From Motiliproteus sp965230735 (lineage in GTDB: Bacteria; Pseudomonadota; Gammaproteobacteria; Pseudomonadales; Balneatricaceae), in the NCBI RefSeq assembly GCF_965230735.1, contig NZ_OZ246016.1:1860001-1924000 (forward strand): a DNA stretch of 64,000 nucleotides, written 5' to 3'. The stretch's first letter is position 1, and the number at the start of each line of letters is the position of its first letter. The notes under the pieces were generated by a model that did no database searches, was not told where the DNA came from, and saw nothing but the letters and a program-made list of their open reading frames with translations. A program made the position numbers and the translations under genes. Positions 34,693 through 42,592 of the stretch are shown here, one piece after another.

Positions 34693-35109
34693 ATGAAATT
34701 CATCCCATATTATCTAGAAGAAATTAAGTGCAGCAGCCTTGGAGAACCATCGCATGAGGAGTTGAAGACAAAAGGCTTGAGAGGCACTTATCGAAGAGGT
34801 CAATTGAAGCTATGGATAAAATCTTCAATTGATAACCCATTTAGGCCGATAGCTATTTGTACTCCGCTAAAGAAGAATCTTGTGAGAATCGAGTATCGGC
34901 CTCACTTAGGTGTCCTTGGGTTTATTTTGCTTTGGTTTCTTGGGTTGGCTGAGGGGGCATGGTCAGCAATAGTATCGGGGGAGCTTCTAGCTTTTTTGCT
35001 GCTCTTATCTCTTATATTGGTTGGTTATGCATTCATTGTGATCTTGTTTTGGGCTTGTTTTCGTCGATTGAAAAGTAATGTTGAAAAGGTTCTCGATGCG
35101 CACAGCTAA
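34693..35109 (+). CDS. cassette gene: two-helix membrane protein
   Basis: A 138-residue protein with an N-terminal charged cytoplasmic part and two membrane helices near residues 76-96 and 101-122 (VLGFILLWFLGLAEGAWSAI and LLLLSLILVGYAFIVILFWA). AT-rich. Its TAA stop is part of the R'' core of the next attC, a compact cassette arrangement. No family or function recognised. Confidence 0.7.
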   Translation: MKFIPYYLEEIKCSSLGEPSHEELKTKGLRGTYRRGQLKLWIKSSIDNPFRPIAICTPLKKNLVRIEYRPHLGVLGFILLWFLGLAEGAWSAIVSGELLAFLLLLSLILVGYAFIVILFWACFRRLKSNVEKVLDAHS

Positions 35110-35138
35110 CAAGTGACTATGGTTTCCCGTCAAGATAA

Positions 35139-36089
35139 TTAGGCCATTTTTGCCTCCCATTTCTCACCGTTCTTAACCATCGTGTTCAGGATCACGATCA
35201 ACTTTCGCATGCAGGCAATGAGCGCCACTTTGGGGAGCTTGCCTGCGGCTTTGAGTCGCTCGTAGTAGGCCTTGAACACGGGGTTGCATTGGATTGATGA
35301 CAGCATGGCCATGAACAGCACGGTCCGTACGCGATGCCTACCGCCACGGATACGGCGCTTGCCATTGAAGCTACCACTCTCTCGATTTATCGGTGCCACT
35401 CCGACCAGGGCCGCGATCTCCTTTCGATTCAGTTGCCCCAGTTCCGGTAGCTCGCTCATCAGGGTGTAGACCAGTACCCGGCCCACGCCGGGCACGCTGG
35501 TCAGGATTTCCAATCGCATACGCCACTCTTTCCTTTCCAAGACCCGCTGGTCCAGTTGCTCGGTGATCTTATCGATCTGTTTTTGCAGGTGATTGAGGAC
35601 CGATTTGATGGATCGTTGAAGCGGCTTGGGCATAATCTGAGCACGGTTCTTTTCCATCGTACTCATCTCCAAAAGCTGACTACGTCGTATCAGCAGGTCT
35701 TTGATTTCACGCGATTCTTTATCGGGTATCGGCTTGGCTTTGGGCTTCATCATCGCGGCAAACTGGGCGATGACCGCCGCGTCCAGTTTGTCGGTTTTGG
35801 CCCATACCCCCAAGGCTTGGGCGAAGCGGCGAACCTTGGTCGGGTTGACCACCACGATAGGCAGCCCTGCCTGATCGCAGGCAAACACGAAGGCGTGCTC
35901 GTAGCGCCCGGTGGCCTCCACCACGATCCGCTTAATGTTGTGCTGTTTGAGCACACCGAGCATTTTGTGGATCGGCTCGTCGGTGTTGGGTATCGAAAAG
36001 TGCATCTCCAGCGGATGCAGGTGAATATCGAGTTTGGATTTGCCGGCATCGACGCCGACGCTGATTTCTATTTGGTTTTGTACGTCCAT
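35139..36089 (-). CDS. IS110-family DEDD transposase
   Basis: A 316-residue transposase, apparently intact. The N-terminal DEDD domain shows GVDAGKSKLDIHLHP near residue 13, RIVVEATGRYEHAF near 53 and KTDKLDAAVIAQFA near 98. The C-terminal Tnp20 domain shows LTSVPGVGRVLVYTLMSELP near 190, IAALVGVAPINRESG near 215 and GGRHRVRTVLFMAML near 240, with the catalytic Ser region of the family. IS110 enzymes use a bridge RNA encoded in the element ends to pair donor and target DNA. Confidence 0.95.
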   Translation of the reverse strand: MDVQNQIEISVGVDAGKSKLDIHLHPLEMHFSIPNTDEPIHKMLGVLKQHNIKRIVVEATGRYEHAFVFACDQAGLPIVVVNPTKVRRFAQALGVWAKTDKLDAAVIAQFAAMMKPKAKPIPDKESREIKDLLIRRSQLLEMSTMEKNRAQIMPKPLQRSIKSVLNHLQKQIDKITEQLDQRVLERKEWRMRLEILTSVPGVGRVLVYTLMSELPELGQLNRKEIAALVGVAPINRESGSFNGKRRIRGGRHRVRTVLFMAMLSSIQCNPVFKAYYERLKAAGKLPKVALIACMRKLIVILNTMVKNGEKWEAKMA

Positions 36090-36292
36090 GAGATAAGCTG
36101 ACTCTGCCTTGCTATGCGGGCTCGAGGCCCCGATGACTATCCGAGTTATTGCTTGAGAGTTATGCCGCGCTTCCCACTTGTTACCGGTCTCTCGTATGAG
36201 GAACCTGCACTCAATCGAGCTGCGGCATAAAGGCCCTCAACGGCCATTGAGGGTGGGTCTCGAATTTACCCAAAAGGAACGGAATCAACCAT
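36090..36292 (-). ncRNA. candidate bridge RNA in the IS110 leader
   Basis: Read on the minus strand the leader folds into CCCTCAA-TGGCCG-TTGAGGG (36234-36253) followed by a 9-bp perfect stem, TTATGCCGC (36230-36222) with GCGGCATAA (36168-36160), enclosing a 53-base loop. The loop contains TAACAAGTG (36184-36176), identical to nine bases of the attC R'' target at 35107-35115. A stem with a large loop holding target-matching bases is what IS110 bridge RNAs look like. Transcription and boundaries are inferred. Confidence 0.5.
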
Positions 36293-36374
36293 ACAAGTGA
36301 CTATGGTCTTCCGTTATCAACTTCAGCTCTTCGGGCTCGGAACTGCGCGCTCCGTCCCGTTATTGCAGAGTTAG

Positions 36375-36719
36375 ATGCCAAGAACGATGAAGCTGACGTA
36401 CAAGGAATTGGACAGCCGACTATTGAAAGAGGCGATTTCAAGGAGGGAGGATATCGTGGTCGAAGTCACGTCACGACACGCTAGTGCGCTAGATGATTTA
36501 GTAGATATAGTGACCGACATTAAGTCATGGCCAAAGACCAAACCGTCTGTGTTTAAGAAATGGATTACGCTTCAAAAAACGTTCTTCCTGGCCATCAGAG
36601 CCCTGCTATCTCATGGGCAGCTTGTTGAGCTACTTCCGGTCTTAATATTTTCAAAGGTCAATGTCCGGCGCTCCCATGGGCCCGATGGCGCTCTTGTTCT
36701 TCTAATAGAGCCTAAGTAA
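36375..36719 (+). CDS. cassette gene: hypothetical protein
   Basis: A 114-residue soluble, basic protein (AISRREDIVVEVTSRHASAL, KPSVFKKWITLQKTFFLAIR) with no recognised family. The ATG at 36375 overlaps the R' core of attC 3, as is common for cassette genes; an in-frame ATG at 36387 is the alternative. The structured repeat at 36748 begins 28 bases after its stop. Confidence 0.6.
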   Translation: MPRTMKLTYKELDSRLLKEAISRREDIVVEVTSRHASALDDLVDIVTDIKSWPKTKPSVFKKWITLQKTFFLAIRALLSHGQLVELLPVLIFSKVNVRRSHGPDGALVLLIEPK

Positions 36720-36747
36720 GCGTGGAATCAACTCTACAAGACCGTTA

Positions 36748-37014
36748 AGGAACCTGCGAATAAGTCCTTGCGAACTTCTGGATTCCAGCTTTGTTCGCAA
36801 TCCGGGCGCAGTTTTGAAGCAATGTCTAGACCTTGCGAAAAGCTGCAACGCAGAGTGCGGATCAAGCTGGAAGCCCCGAAGGGCAAGGCCTGAAGTGCAC
36901 AATTTCGTCGTTGCAACCTTTGCTAAGGACGACGGCCATTAGCTGCAGCTTGCGCCTAGAACTTGCGCACTTTAGGCGCTTGCAGAAGCCGTAGGGACTT
37001 GTTCGCAGGTTCTT
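36748..37014. repeat. structured repeat with terminal inverted repeats, copy 2
   Basis: 267 bases, clearly homologous to 29622-29906. Ends are AGGAACCTGCGAATAAGTCC and, on the right, its near-complement. Arm 1 is 36780-36799 with 36856-36875; arm 2 is 36888-36902 with 36963-36977, enclosing GCTAA/TTAGC (36922-36926, 36939-36943). Many differences from copy 1 fall on both sides of a helix so that pairing is kept. It lies in the 3' untranslated part of the fourth cassette. Confidence 0.8.
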
Positions 37015-37089
37015 TAACTATCAGCCAAACTACATAAGGTATGGAACACCGCTGCTACGAGGCTTCGAGCATTTGTGGCGGTGTTAGCG
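37015..37089 (+). repeat. probable attC 4, 3' part, right edge of array
   Basis: 75 bases ending in GTGTTAGCG at 37081-37089 with a compact internal hairpin region (GCTGCTACGAGGCTTCGAGC). It has the R' end of an attC, but its R'' side has been separated from it or replaced by the repeat at 36748-37014. No attC follows to the right, so the array ends here or one cassette later. Confidence 0.5.
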
Positions 37090-37116
37090 ACACCAATCCC
37101 ATTGGTGAAACCGCTT

Positions 37117-37530
37117 ATGACAGAGACGGCAGAATCTAAAGTACGGTTGGAGTTTGATCTTCACATATCGCATCTGACCTCTACCCACGTGGCCTTTATC
37201 AACGACACCAGCAAGGTGGCCGGCTTTCTTCTGCTGGCGCTCGGTTGGTATGCCACTTCTGGTGATGCGCGAGACTTTCTTGCAGTCACCCCGATGATGA
37301 CGAACTTGGCCGCGGTGGCCATCGCCTCGGCTTACCTTCTCTCCGTTTGCGCCTCCTGGGTGGCTTATCGCGTTTCTGCGAATGCGATTCGCCGCCTTCG
37401 GGAGTTGGACTATCTTCCGCCGTCAGCCTATGAGGGACGGGTGCTTGGTCCGATCACGTTCGCCGCCTGTGTGGGCGGGAATGGGATTTTGGCAGGGTTG
37501 CTGATCGCGGCACTACTGATCGGGTCATAA
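37117..37530 (+). CDS. three-helix membrane protein
   Basis: A 137-residue protein with membrane segments near residues 30-45, 57-77 and 114-135. ATG at 37117 is preferred: the in-frame GTG at 37075 lies inside the attC-like sequence. Its base composition is like the backbone and no attC follows, so it is either the last cassette, having lost its attC, or the first gene of the right flank. No family recognised. Confidence 0.6.
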   Translation: MTETAESKVRLEFDLHISHLTSTHVAFINDTSKVAGFLLLALGWYATSGDARDFLAVTPMMTNLAAVAIASAYLLSVCASWVAYRVSANAIRRLRELDYLPPSAYEGRVLGPITFAACVGGNGILAGLLIAALLIGS

Positions 37531-37553
37531 TCAGGTGATATTGGTGATCCGAT

Positions 37554-37952
37554 TTGTTTTCTGACTTTGTTTACTTGCTGGCCGCGGATCTGATTCTTAT
37601 CGGGCATGTCCTTTTCGTGGCCTTTGTTGTCTTCGGTGTTGTGGCGATCTACCTGGGCCGTATTTGGGCGTGGCCATGGGTGAGGAATTTTTGGTTTCGA
37701 GTGCTGCATCTGGCCGCGATTCTGTTTGTGGTTCTGCAGTCATGGGTTGGGGCGATCTGTCCGTTGACGACCTGGGAGATGCAGTTACGAGCGCGTGGTG
37801 GCGGTGAGGGGTACGAGGGTGCTTTTATCCAGCACTGGCTGCAGATGCTGCTCTACTACGAGGCGCCCGAATGGGTGTTTATCGTCGCTTACACCGCGTT
37901 TGCTGCCCTGGTGATCGCCAGCTGGTTTGTGGTGCCTCCAAAGCGGCTCTAG
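37554..37952 (+). CDS. DUF2784 family membrane protein
   Basis: A 132-residue protein with four hydrophobic segments. LILIGHVLFVAFVVFGVVAI, RVLHLAAILFVVLQSWVG, ICPLTTWEMQLR and FIQHWLQMLLYYEAPEWVF are the DUF2784 pattern (conserved His, Cys-Pro-Leu-Thr and Trp-Glu). Start is TTG at 37554, as no ATG fits. Function of the family is unknown. It begins 23 bases after the preceding membrane protein gene. Confidence 0.85.
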   Translation: MFSDFVYLLAADLILIGHVLFVAFVVFGVVAIYLGRIWAWPWVRNFWFRVLHLAAILFVVLQSWVGAICPLTTWEMQLRARGGGEGYEGAFIQHWLQMLLYYEAPEWVFIVAYTAFAALVIASWFVVPPKRL

Positions 37953-38109
37953 GTTTCAGATCGGTAACCCCATCGCCAGCGGCGCTGATTCTGCAAGCCT
38001 CGCGCTGAGTTTTACTAACTTTTACGTTCTGAGGTCTGTATATTAGCGTTGCTTAATATATACTGCTGCTCTGAGCAGTACCGTTAAACCAAAAAGGGAA
38101 TATTGAGCA

Positions 38110-38568
38110 ATGAAGCATCTGACAAAATTACTGATCAGTGGCGCCGTCGCCACCTCTGTCGCCGGTACCGTTTATGCCGAAGGGCCGTTCGAGGAGCAGA
38201 TTAAAGCCCGCCAGGGGTTCTATGAGGTGGTTAAGTTCAACATGGAAACCCTGGGCGATATGGTCAAAGGCAAGCGTGATTACGATCCGGTTGTCGCCGA
38301 GGCCGCTGCGAAAAATATCTACAGCCTCTCCACCCTGAACAACGCGCTGCTTTGGCCGAAAGGATCCGACAGCAGTGCCGCTGACACCCACGCCAAGCCG
38401 GAGATCTGGAGTAACTTCGACGATGTGAAGCAAAAGCATCGCGCCTGGAATCAGGCCGCCGAGAAGTTGGCGACCAATGCCGGTAAGGGAATGGGGCAGA
38501 TGAAGGCCAGTTTCGGTCCGGTGGGTAAGTCCTGTAAGTCCTGCCACAACGACTACAAAACTAAGTAG
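38110..38568 (+). CDS. cytochrome c' / c-556 type haem protein
   Basis: A 152-residue class II cytochrome c. Residues 1-23 are a signal peptide (VYAE cleavage), the body is a four-helix bundle (KARQGFYEVVKFNMETLGDM near 32), and the haem site CKSCH is at the C terminus, as in class II cytochromes. It acts in the periplasm as an electron carrier, and the next gene encodes its probable membrane partner, a b-type cytochrome. AAAGGGAA precedes the ATG. Confidence 0.93.
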   Translation: MKHLTKLLISGAVATSVAGTVYAEGPFEEQIKARQGFYEVVKFNMETLGDMVKGKRDYDPVVAEAAAKNIYSLSTLNNALLWPKGSDSSAADTHAKPEIWSNFDDVKQKHRAWNQAAEKLATNAGKGMGQMKASFGPVGKSCKSCHNDYKTK

Positions 38569-38632
38569 CGGACCCAATAACCCTGGCCTCAGTCGTTGTT
38601 GAGGCCCGGGTGTCATATCGGAATTGTTAACC

Positions 38633-39292
38633 ATGACCTCAATGGTAAAAGTCTGGGACCTCCCGACACGCTTCTTCCACTGGTCGCTGGTGCTGTTGTT
38701 TGTGTTCATGATCGTCAGCGGCGAAAGTGACGAGTTGATGGAGTGGCACTTCTACGGCGGCTATTTGCTGTGTGGCCTGATTCTTTTCCGGCTGATCTGG
38801 GGCTGGCTGGGAACCCGCTATGCGCGCTTCAGCTCGCTGCAGCTCAATCCGATCACCGCGGCGCAGTACACGCGCAATCTGTTACGTTCGCAGCATCGCG
38901 CCCAGTACGGCCATACCCCGGCCGGCAGTTTGATGGTGGTGCTGATGCTGGGGCTGCTGAGTCTGCAGCTTCTGACCGGCATGATGTCCACCGACGACAT
39001 TATCTGGTCCGGTCCGCTGTATCCGGCTGTCAGCGAGACGATCGCGGAAATAGCGGGTGAAACCCATGAAGTGATCCAAGGTCTGATGCAGCTGTTGGTC
39101 GGTGTCCATGTATTCGCCATCCTGCTCTATAAACTGAAGTTCAACGAGCCGTTGGTTCCGGCGATGGTCCATGGCCGTAAACCCAAGCAGGGTGATGAAC
39201 CCGCCAGGGAAGGGGTGAGTCTGGTGAAGTATCTGCTGGCCGCTATCCCGGCACTGGGGCTGACTTATTGGTTGTTTACGCTGCCGATCTGA
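38633..39292 (+). CDS. cytochrome b561-type membrane protein
   Basis: A 219-residue di-haem-type cytochrome b with membrane helices near residues 12-28, 36-56, 92-112, 140-162 and 196-216. Haem-ligand histidines are in TRFFHWSLV, ELMEWHFYGGY and the later THEVIQGLMQLLVGVHVFA. It should pass electrons between quinol and the periplasmic cytochrome c encoded 64 bases upstream. ATG at 38633 is used; a TTG at 38624 is an alternative. Ends before a strong terminator. Confidence 0.9.
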   Translation: MTSMVKVWDLPTRFFHWSLVLLFVFMIVSGESDELMEWHFYGGYLLCGLILFRLIWGWLGTRYARFSSLQLNPITAAQYTRNLLRSQHRAQYGHTPAGSLMVVLMLGLLSLQLLTGMMSTDDIIWSGPLYPAVSETIAEIAGETHEVIQGLMQLLVGVHVFAILLYKLKFNEPLVPAMVHGRKPKQGDEPAREGVSLVKYLLAAIPALGLTYWLFTLPI

Positions 39293-39307
39293 AGGCCTAG
39301 TAGGCAC

Positions 39308-39337
39308 AAAAAAGCCCCGAATTACGGGGCTTTTTTT
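39308..39337. terminator. bidirectional rho-independent terminator
   Basis: AAAAAAGCCCCG (39308-39319) and CGGGGCTTTTTT (39325-39336) form a 12-bp perfect stem with a five-base loop, between the cytochrome b and DUF3461 genes. Confidence 0.93.
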
Positions 39338-39364
39338 ATGCTCTGACCGCGCTCGGCGACGCGA

Positions 39365-39769
39365 TCAGCGGAGGTCTTTAACCTGGCGACGCATCTCGTC
39401 GATCTTGGCCAGCACGACCTTTTCCAGGTGATCCAGATCGTTGAGGAACTGGGTCTTCTGGTCCACCGGAGTCGCCGGTTCCGGCTGGGTCAGCTGGGTC
39501 AGTTCATCGATCGCCTTTTGCAGACGCGGGCAGCTGCCCTTGTACTTTTCCCAGCCGCTGATGTCCTTGTACTGTGCCATGACGTTTTTGTCGGTGCGTA
39601 CAAAGGTAAATTTCTTACTGCGTGACAGCAAAGAGCCCTTGGGGCGGCGGTAGTAGATCTTCAACACGTCGGCGTTACGTTCGTGACGAACTTTGAAGTG
39701 GCTGACCTGATCGAAGGACTGAACCCCCATCTCTTCCAGGACGGGGTAGTTAGAGCTGGTCTGTTTCAT
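39365..39769 (-). CDS. DUF3461 family protein (paralogue 2)
   Basis: A 134-residue DUF3461 protein: NYPVLEEMGVQSFDQVSHF, LKIYYRRPKGSLLSRSKKFT, and a C-terminal helix FLNDLDHLEKVVLAKIDEMR. It aligns end to end with the protein at 31634-31972 but has a longer middle. ATG at 39769 is chosen over an in-frame TTG five codons upstream. Function unknown; duplicated DUF3461 genes flank the cassette region on both sides. Confidence 0.85.
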   Translation of the reverse strand: MKQTSSNYPVLEEMGVQSFDQVSHFKVRHERNADVLKIYYRRPKGSLLSRSKKFTFVRTDKNVMAQYKDISGWEKYKGSCPRLQKAIDELTQLTQPEPATPVDQKTQFLNDLDHLEKVVLAKIDEMRRQVKDLR

Positions 39770-40170
39770 CTGTATGACTCGCAAAAATCAATGTGTTAGC
39801 TCTATGGGGAGCTAAAACCAAGTTGTTAATAACGATCGGATCCAACGGGCCTTGGCTTAAGTATTCAACGAATAGCACAAGCCGTGGTGGCTATCCGTCG
39901 GTTACCTAAGTTTTTTGCTGTTTTAGATGAGTTATTGTGGCAACAGACACTTGGCTTTGCGATAGATGGGTTTGAATTAGTTCAAACATCGGCCTTTTCA
40001 CAGGGCGTGAAAGGACTGGATTGGGCCTGAAATCATCGCTGGTCCGAGTAAGCGCGCGATTATAAATCGGCAGCGTGGCTATGTTAGGGCCAGTTGAATG
40101 ATAAATCTAGACCCAGTGGTTTGTTTTTTGTTTTTGCGATTTGTTTTAATTATACGGTCATATTTTAAAT
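39770..40170. other. intergenic stretch, no gene supported
   Basis: About 400 bases, increasingly AT-rich toward 40150. It should hold the DUF3461 promoter (minus strand). No reading frame, RNA or repeat recognised. Confidence 0.5.
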
Positions 40171-40197
40171 AAATAGCAGTTGAATAAACTGCTATTT
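40171..40197 (-). terminator. hairpin at the end of the binding-protein gene
   Basis: AAATAGCAGTT (40171-40181) pairs with AACTGCTATTT (40187-40197), five-base loop, in an AT-rich tract. It overlaps the last codons of the minus-strand gene and is a probable intrinsic terminator. Confidence 0.7.
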
Positions 40198-40989
40198 ATT
40201 CATCGGCTGGTTTTTTATGCCGTGTTTCTCCTTCATTCTCCGGAGTTCTCCACTGGCTTCGAGCGCATCGATCGTCTGATCGATCTGCTGCTTGAGTTTG
40301 TCGGCATCAGCCAGGTTGCGTGAGATCAGCATGTAGAAGGGTTCGGATTGCGCGTCCGGGATCGGGGCGTAGCCCAGTTGGGGATCGCGGAGCAGGTCGA
40401 TACCCAGATTTGCCAACCCGGAGACGATCTCAAAGCGACCGATAAAGGTGGCGCAGCGTCCCCGGTGCGCCATCTCCTTCAGGGTCGCGAAGTCTTTCAT
40501 CTCCTTGTAAATCGGCGTATTACCCAGAGCAAAGTTGGTGTAGCTGTAGCCGGCGATACCGCAGATAGTGCCGTGTTGGCCCAACTCGCTGCCGCTGTTG
40601 ATGCTCAGCCCATCGGGAAAGCTGCGCATCGAATAGAAGTAGTAGGGGGTGAGCTGGTAGTAATCGCGGCTGAGCAGGAATTTGCGCCGCCGCTCGTCGC
40701 TGGAAGAAGCATCGAGGGCGACCTGGAACTGTTTGCCCTGTTCGGTGGCGGCCAGGCAGCGGCGCCAGGGTAGCTGCTCAACGCTGGCCTGGTGGGGGCT
40801 GTCGGCGAAGATCCGCTCGACCAGATCGACCGTATAGCCGTGCATCATCCCCTGAGAGTCACTGTAACTGAACGGCGGCCACTGGGCTGCGTCAGCACAA
40901 AACTGCAGCCGTGGCGGCAGCTCGGCTCGGGCGCTAAGCCAGAACAGGGTTATCAGAGGCAGTACTGCAAGGGCGGTCAAGGGGCGCAT
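40192..40989 (-). CDS. periplasmic solute-binding protein (family 3 type)
   Basis: A 265-residue protein with a signal peptide (residues 1-22, SARAE) and the family 3 pattern QWPPFSYSDSQGMMHGYTVD, LVERIFADS, LPWRRCLAATEQGKQFQVAL and DRTIDALEASGELRRM-like C terminus. The phrase FCADAAQWPPFSY is typical of polar amino acid or sensory binding proteins. No transporter genes are adjacent. It ends in front of thiG's operon on the same strand but is not obviously part of it. Ligand unknown. Confidence 0.8.
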   Translation of the reverse strand: MRPLTALAVLPLITLFWLSARAELPPRLQFCADAAQWPPFSYSDSQGMMHGYTVDLVERIFADSPHQASVEQLPWRRCLAATEQGKQFQVALDASSSDERRRKFLLSRDYYQLTPYYFYSMRSFPDGLSINSGSELGQHGTICGIAGYSYTNFALGNTPIYKEMKDFATLKEMAHRGRCATFIGRFEIVSGLANLGIDLLRDPQLGYAPIPDAQSEPFYMLISRNLADADKLKQQIDQTIDALEASGELRRMKEKHGIKNQPMNK

Positions 40990-41134
40990 CGCACAGACTC
41001 AGGTTTTAAGTGATCTTCGGAGTATAGCGAATCCCTGCCATGGAATGGCGGGCCGCGTCGGCTGGAAGGGCGCAACGCGGCCCGCGAAGGTGAGCTTATC
41101 TGTGTCTCGATCGCTCGTCGGGTGGCAACCCGGG

Positions 41135-41932
41135 TTAGAAGAAGGTGCCGTCGATCGGTGAAGAGGCGCTGGCGTAGGCCTTGCGCGGCATCCGACCGGC
41201 CAGGAAGCCCTTGCGACCGGCGGCGATCGCATCACGCATCGCTTCGGCCATCAGCACCGGATTTTGGGCGTGGGCGATGGCGGTATTCATCAGCACCCCT
41301 TCGCAGCCCAGTTCCATCGCCTCGGTGGCATCGGACGGTGCGCCCACGCCGGCATCGACGATGATCGGTACGTTGGCGTTTTCCAGAATCAGGCGGATGT
41401 TGTAGGGGTTGCGTAGCCCCAGACCGGAGCCGATCGGTGCGCCCAGCGGCATCACCGCGACACAGCCCATCTCTTCCAGACGCTTGGCCACCAGCGGGTC
41501 GTCACTGGTGTAAACCATCACCTTGAAGCCGTCGGCGATCAGGGTCTCGGCGGCGGCCAGGGTCTCGGTGATGTTGGGGTAGAGGGTCTTCTGATCACCC
41601 AGCACTTCCAGCTTGACCAGGTTGTGGCCGTCCAGCAGCTCACGGGCCAGGCGGCAGGTGCGCACCGCGTCTTCGGCGGTGTAGCAGCCGGCGGTGTTGG
41701 GCAGCAGGGTGTATTTCTCCGGCGAGATCACCTCCAGCAGGTTGGGCTCGCCTTCCTGTTGGCCCAGGTTGGTGCGGCGAACCGCGAAGGTGACGATCTC
41801 GGCACCACTGGCTTCGATCGCGTCACGGGTCTGCTCCATGTCGGCGTATTTACCGGTACCAACCATCAGGCGCGAATTAAATACCTGACCGTCGATGACG
41901 AGCGGATCGTTCAGATTCAGTGGTGCGTTCAT
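41135..41932 (-). CDS. thiG: thiazole synthase
   Basis: A 265-residue ThiG that forms the thiazole phosphate of thiamine from DXP, dehydroglycine and ThiS-thiocarboxylate. Family blocks: NSRLMVGTGKYADMEQ, IVTFAVRRTNLG, LLPNTAGCYTAEDAVRTCRL, LVKLEVLGD (Schiff-base Lys), LPNITETLAAAETL-like TLYPNITETL, MPLGAPIGSGLGLRNP and VDAGVGAPSDA. It follows thiS by about 95 bases. No TPP riboswitch is visible upstream of this pair, unlike thiC. Confidence 0.97.
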   Translation of the reverse strand: MNAPLNLNDPLVIDGQVFNSRLMVGTGKYADMEQTRDAIEASGAEIVTFAVRRTNLGQQEGEPNLLEVISPEKYTLLPNTAGCYTAEDAVRTCRLARELLDGHNLVKLEVLGDQKTLYPNITETLAAAETLIADGFKVMVYTSDDPLVAKRLEEMGCVAVMPLGAPIGSGLGLRNPYNIRLILENANVPIIVDAGVGAPSDATEAMELGCEGVLMNTAIAHAQNPVLMAEAMRDAIAAGRKGFLAGRMPRKAYASASSPIDGTFF

Positions 41933-42026
41933 AGTCGTTCCTTAGCGTTGTTGTTCTTGAGGTGGTGCGGGTGATGTCGTGCGGGCGAGCCCTCCGAGGG
42001 CCCTGAACGGGTGGTCGCTGAATCGC

Positions 42027-42230
42027 TTAACCGCCGCCGATGGCGTGGACGATTTCGACCCGGTCCCGGCTCTGCAGCTCCACCTGGCCGAAACGGCTGC
42101 GGGGGATCACCTGCAGGTTCAGTTCGATCGCCAGTCGCTGCTCGGTCAGCGCCATGCGCTCCAGCAGTTGTTCCAGCGTCGCACCGCTGGGCAGTTGCTG
42201 GGTCTCACCATTGACTTCGACTTCAATCAT
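42027..42230 (-). CDS. thiS: sulfur carrier protein ThiS
   Basis: A 67-residue ubiquitin-like sulfur carrier. MIEVEVNGETQQLPSGATL starts the beta-grasp fold and the C terminus VEIVHAIGGG carries the GG that is adenylated and turned into a thiocarboxylate for ThiG. Normal length. AGGAAGC precedes the ATG. First gene of thiS-thiG. Confidence 0.95.
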   Translation of the reverse strand: MIEVEVNGETQQLPSGATLEQLLERMALTEQRLAIELNLQVIPRSRFGQVELQSRDRVEIVHAIGGG

Positions 42231-42592
42231 GGATGCTTCCTATCGTTAGCTCCCTGTGATCAGGGCCCTGCGTGGGGATTCGACGTCGACGAAAACCGTG
42301 TCGGCGACAACCCCTGGGACGGCAGGGTGGGTGACAGGGGGGTTAAAGGTACAGAGGCAAAACCCTTGGGTTTGCATGGGTCTGGATTGTGGTCAACACA
42401 AGGGTCGAGGTTTAAGGGCCAATGCCGAGCCCCGGTTTGGTCCAGTGTCGGCAGCCATCAGCTGGCATTAACGCTGCCGAATAACTGGCTCTAACTGCCC
42501 CACGGGGAAAAAACATAACTTGAGCACATCGGAGAAGCGCCAGCAGGCCGCCTTCTGTCTTTAACAATAAAAACTCCTGTCAGGAGGACGAC

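Larger units (their letters stand above)
35109..36307 (-). mobile_element. IS110-family insertion sequence inside an attC site
   Basis: An element of about 1.18 kb carrying one DEDD transposase. The identical 15-mer ACAAGTGACTATGGT lies at 35109-35123 and 36293-36307. Subterminal ends start alike when read inward (ATGGTTTCCCGT on the left, ATGGTTGATTCCGT on the right strand). There is about 200 bases of non-coding DNA before the transposase start and only about 15-30 after its stop. A branch of the IS1111-type elements is known to target attC sites, and this fits. Exact ends are not settled because the repeat can belong to element or target. Confidence 0.85.
35105..36376 (+). repeat. attC site 3, split by an IS110-family element
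   Basis: The left part is GCTAACAAGTGACTATGGT at 35105-35123 and the right part resumes at 36293 with ACAAGTGACTATGGTC and runs to AGAGTTAGAT at 36376. Without the insert this gives an attC of about 88-90 bases with R'' CTAACAAG and R' GTTAGAT. The L''/L' pairing is weaker than in sites 1 and 2. Confidence 0.75.

Noticed and set aside
36702..36916. Two short minus-strand frames across the structured repeat
   Set aside because: They fall in a region where helix-preserving changes, not codon structure, are conserved between the copies.
37075..37116. GTG start giving a 14-residue extension of the membrane protein
   Set aside because: It lies within the attC-like sequence and adds non-hydrophobic residues; the ATG at 37117 is simpler.
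42231..42592. TPP riboswitch upstream of thiS-thiG
   Set aside because: I looked for the TGAGA and ACCTGATC blocks on the minus strand and they are not there.
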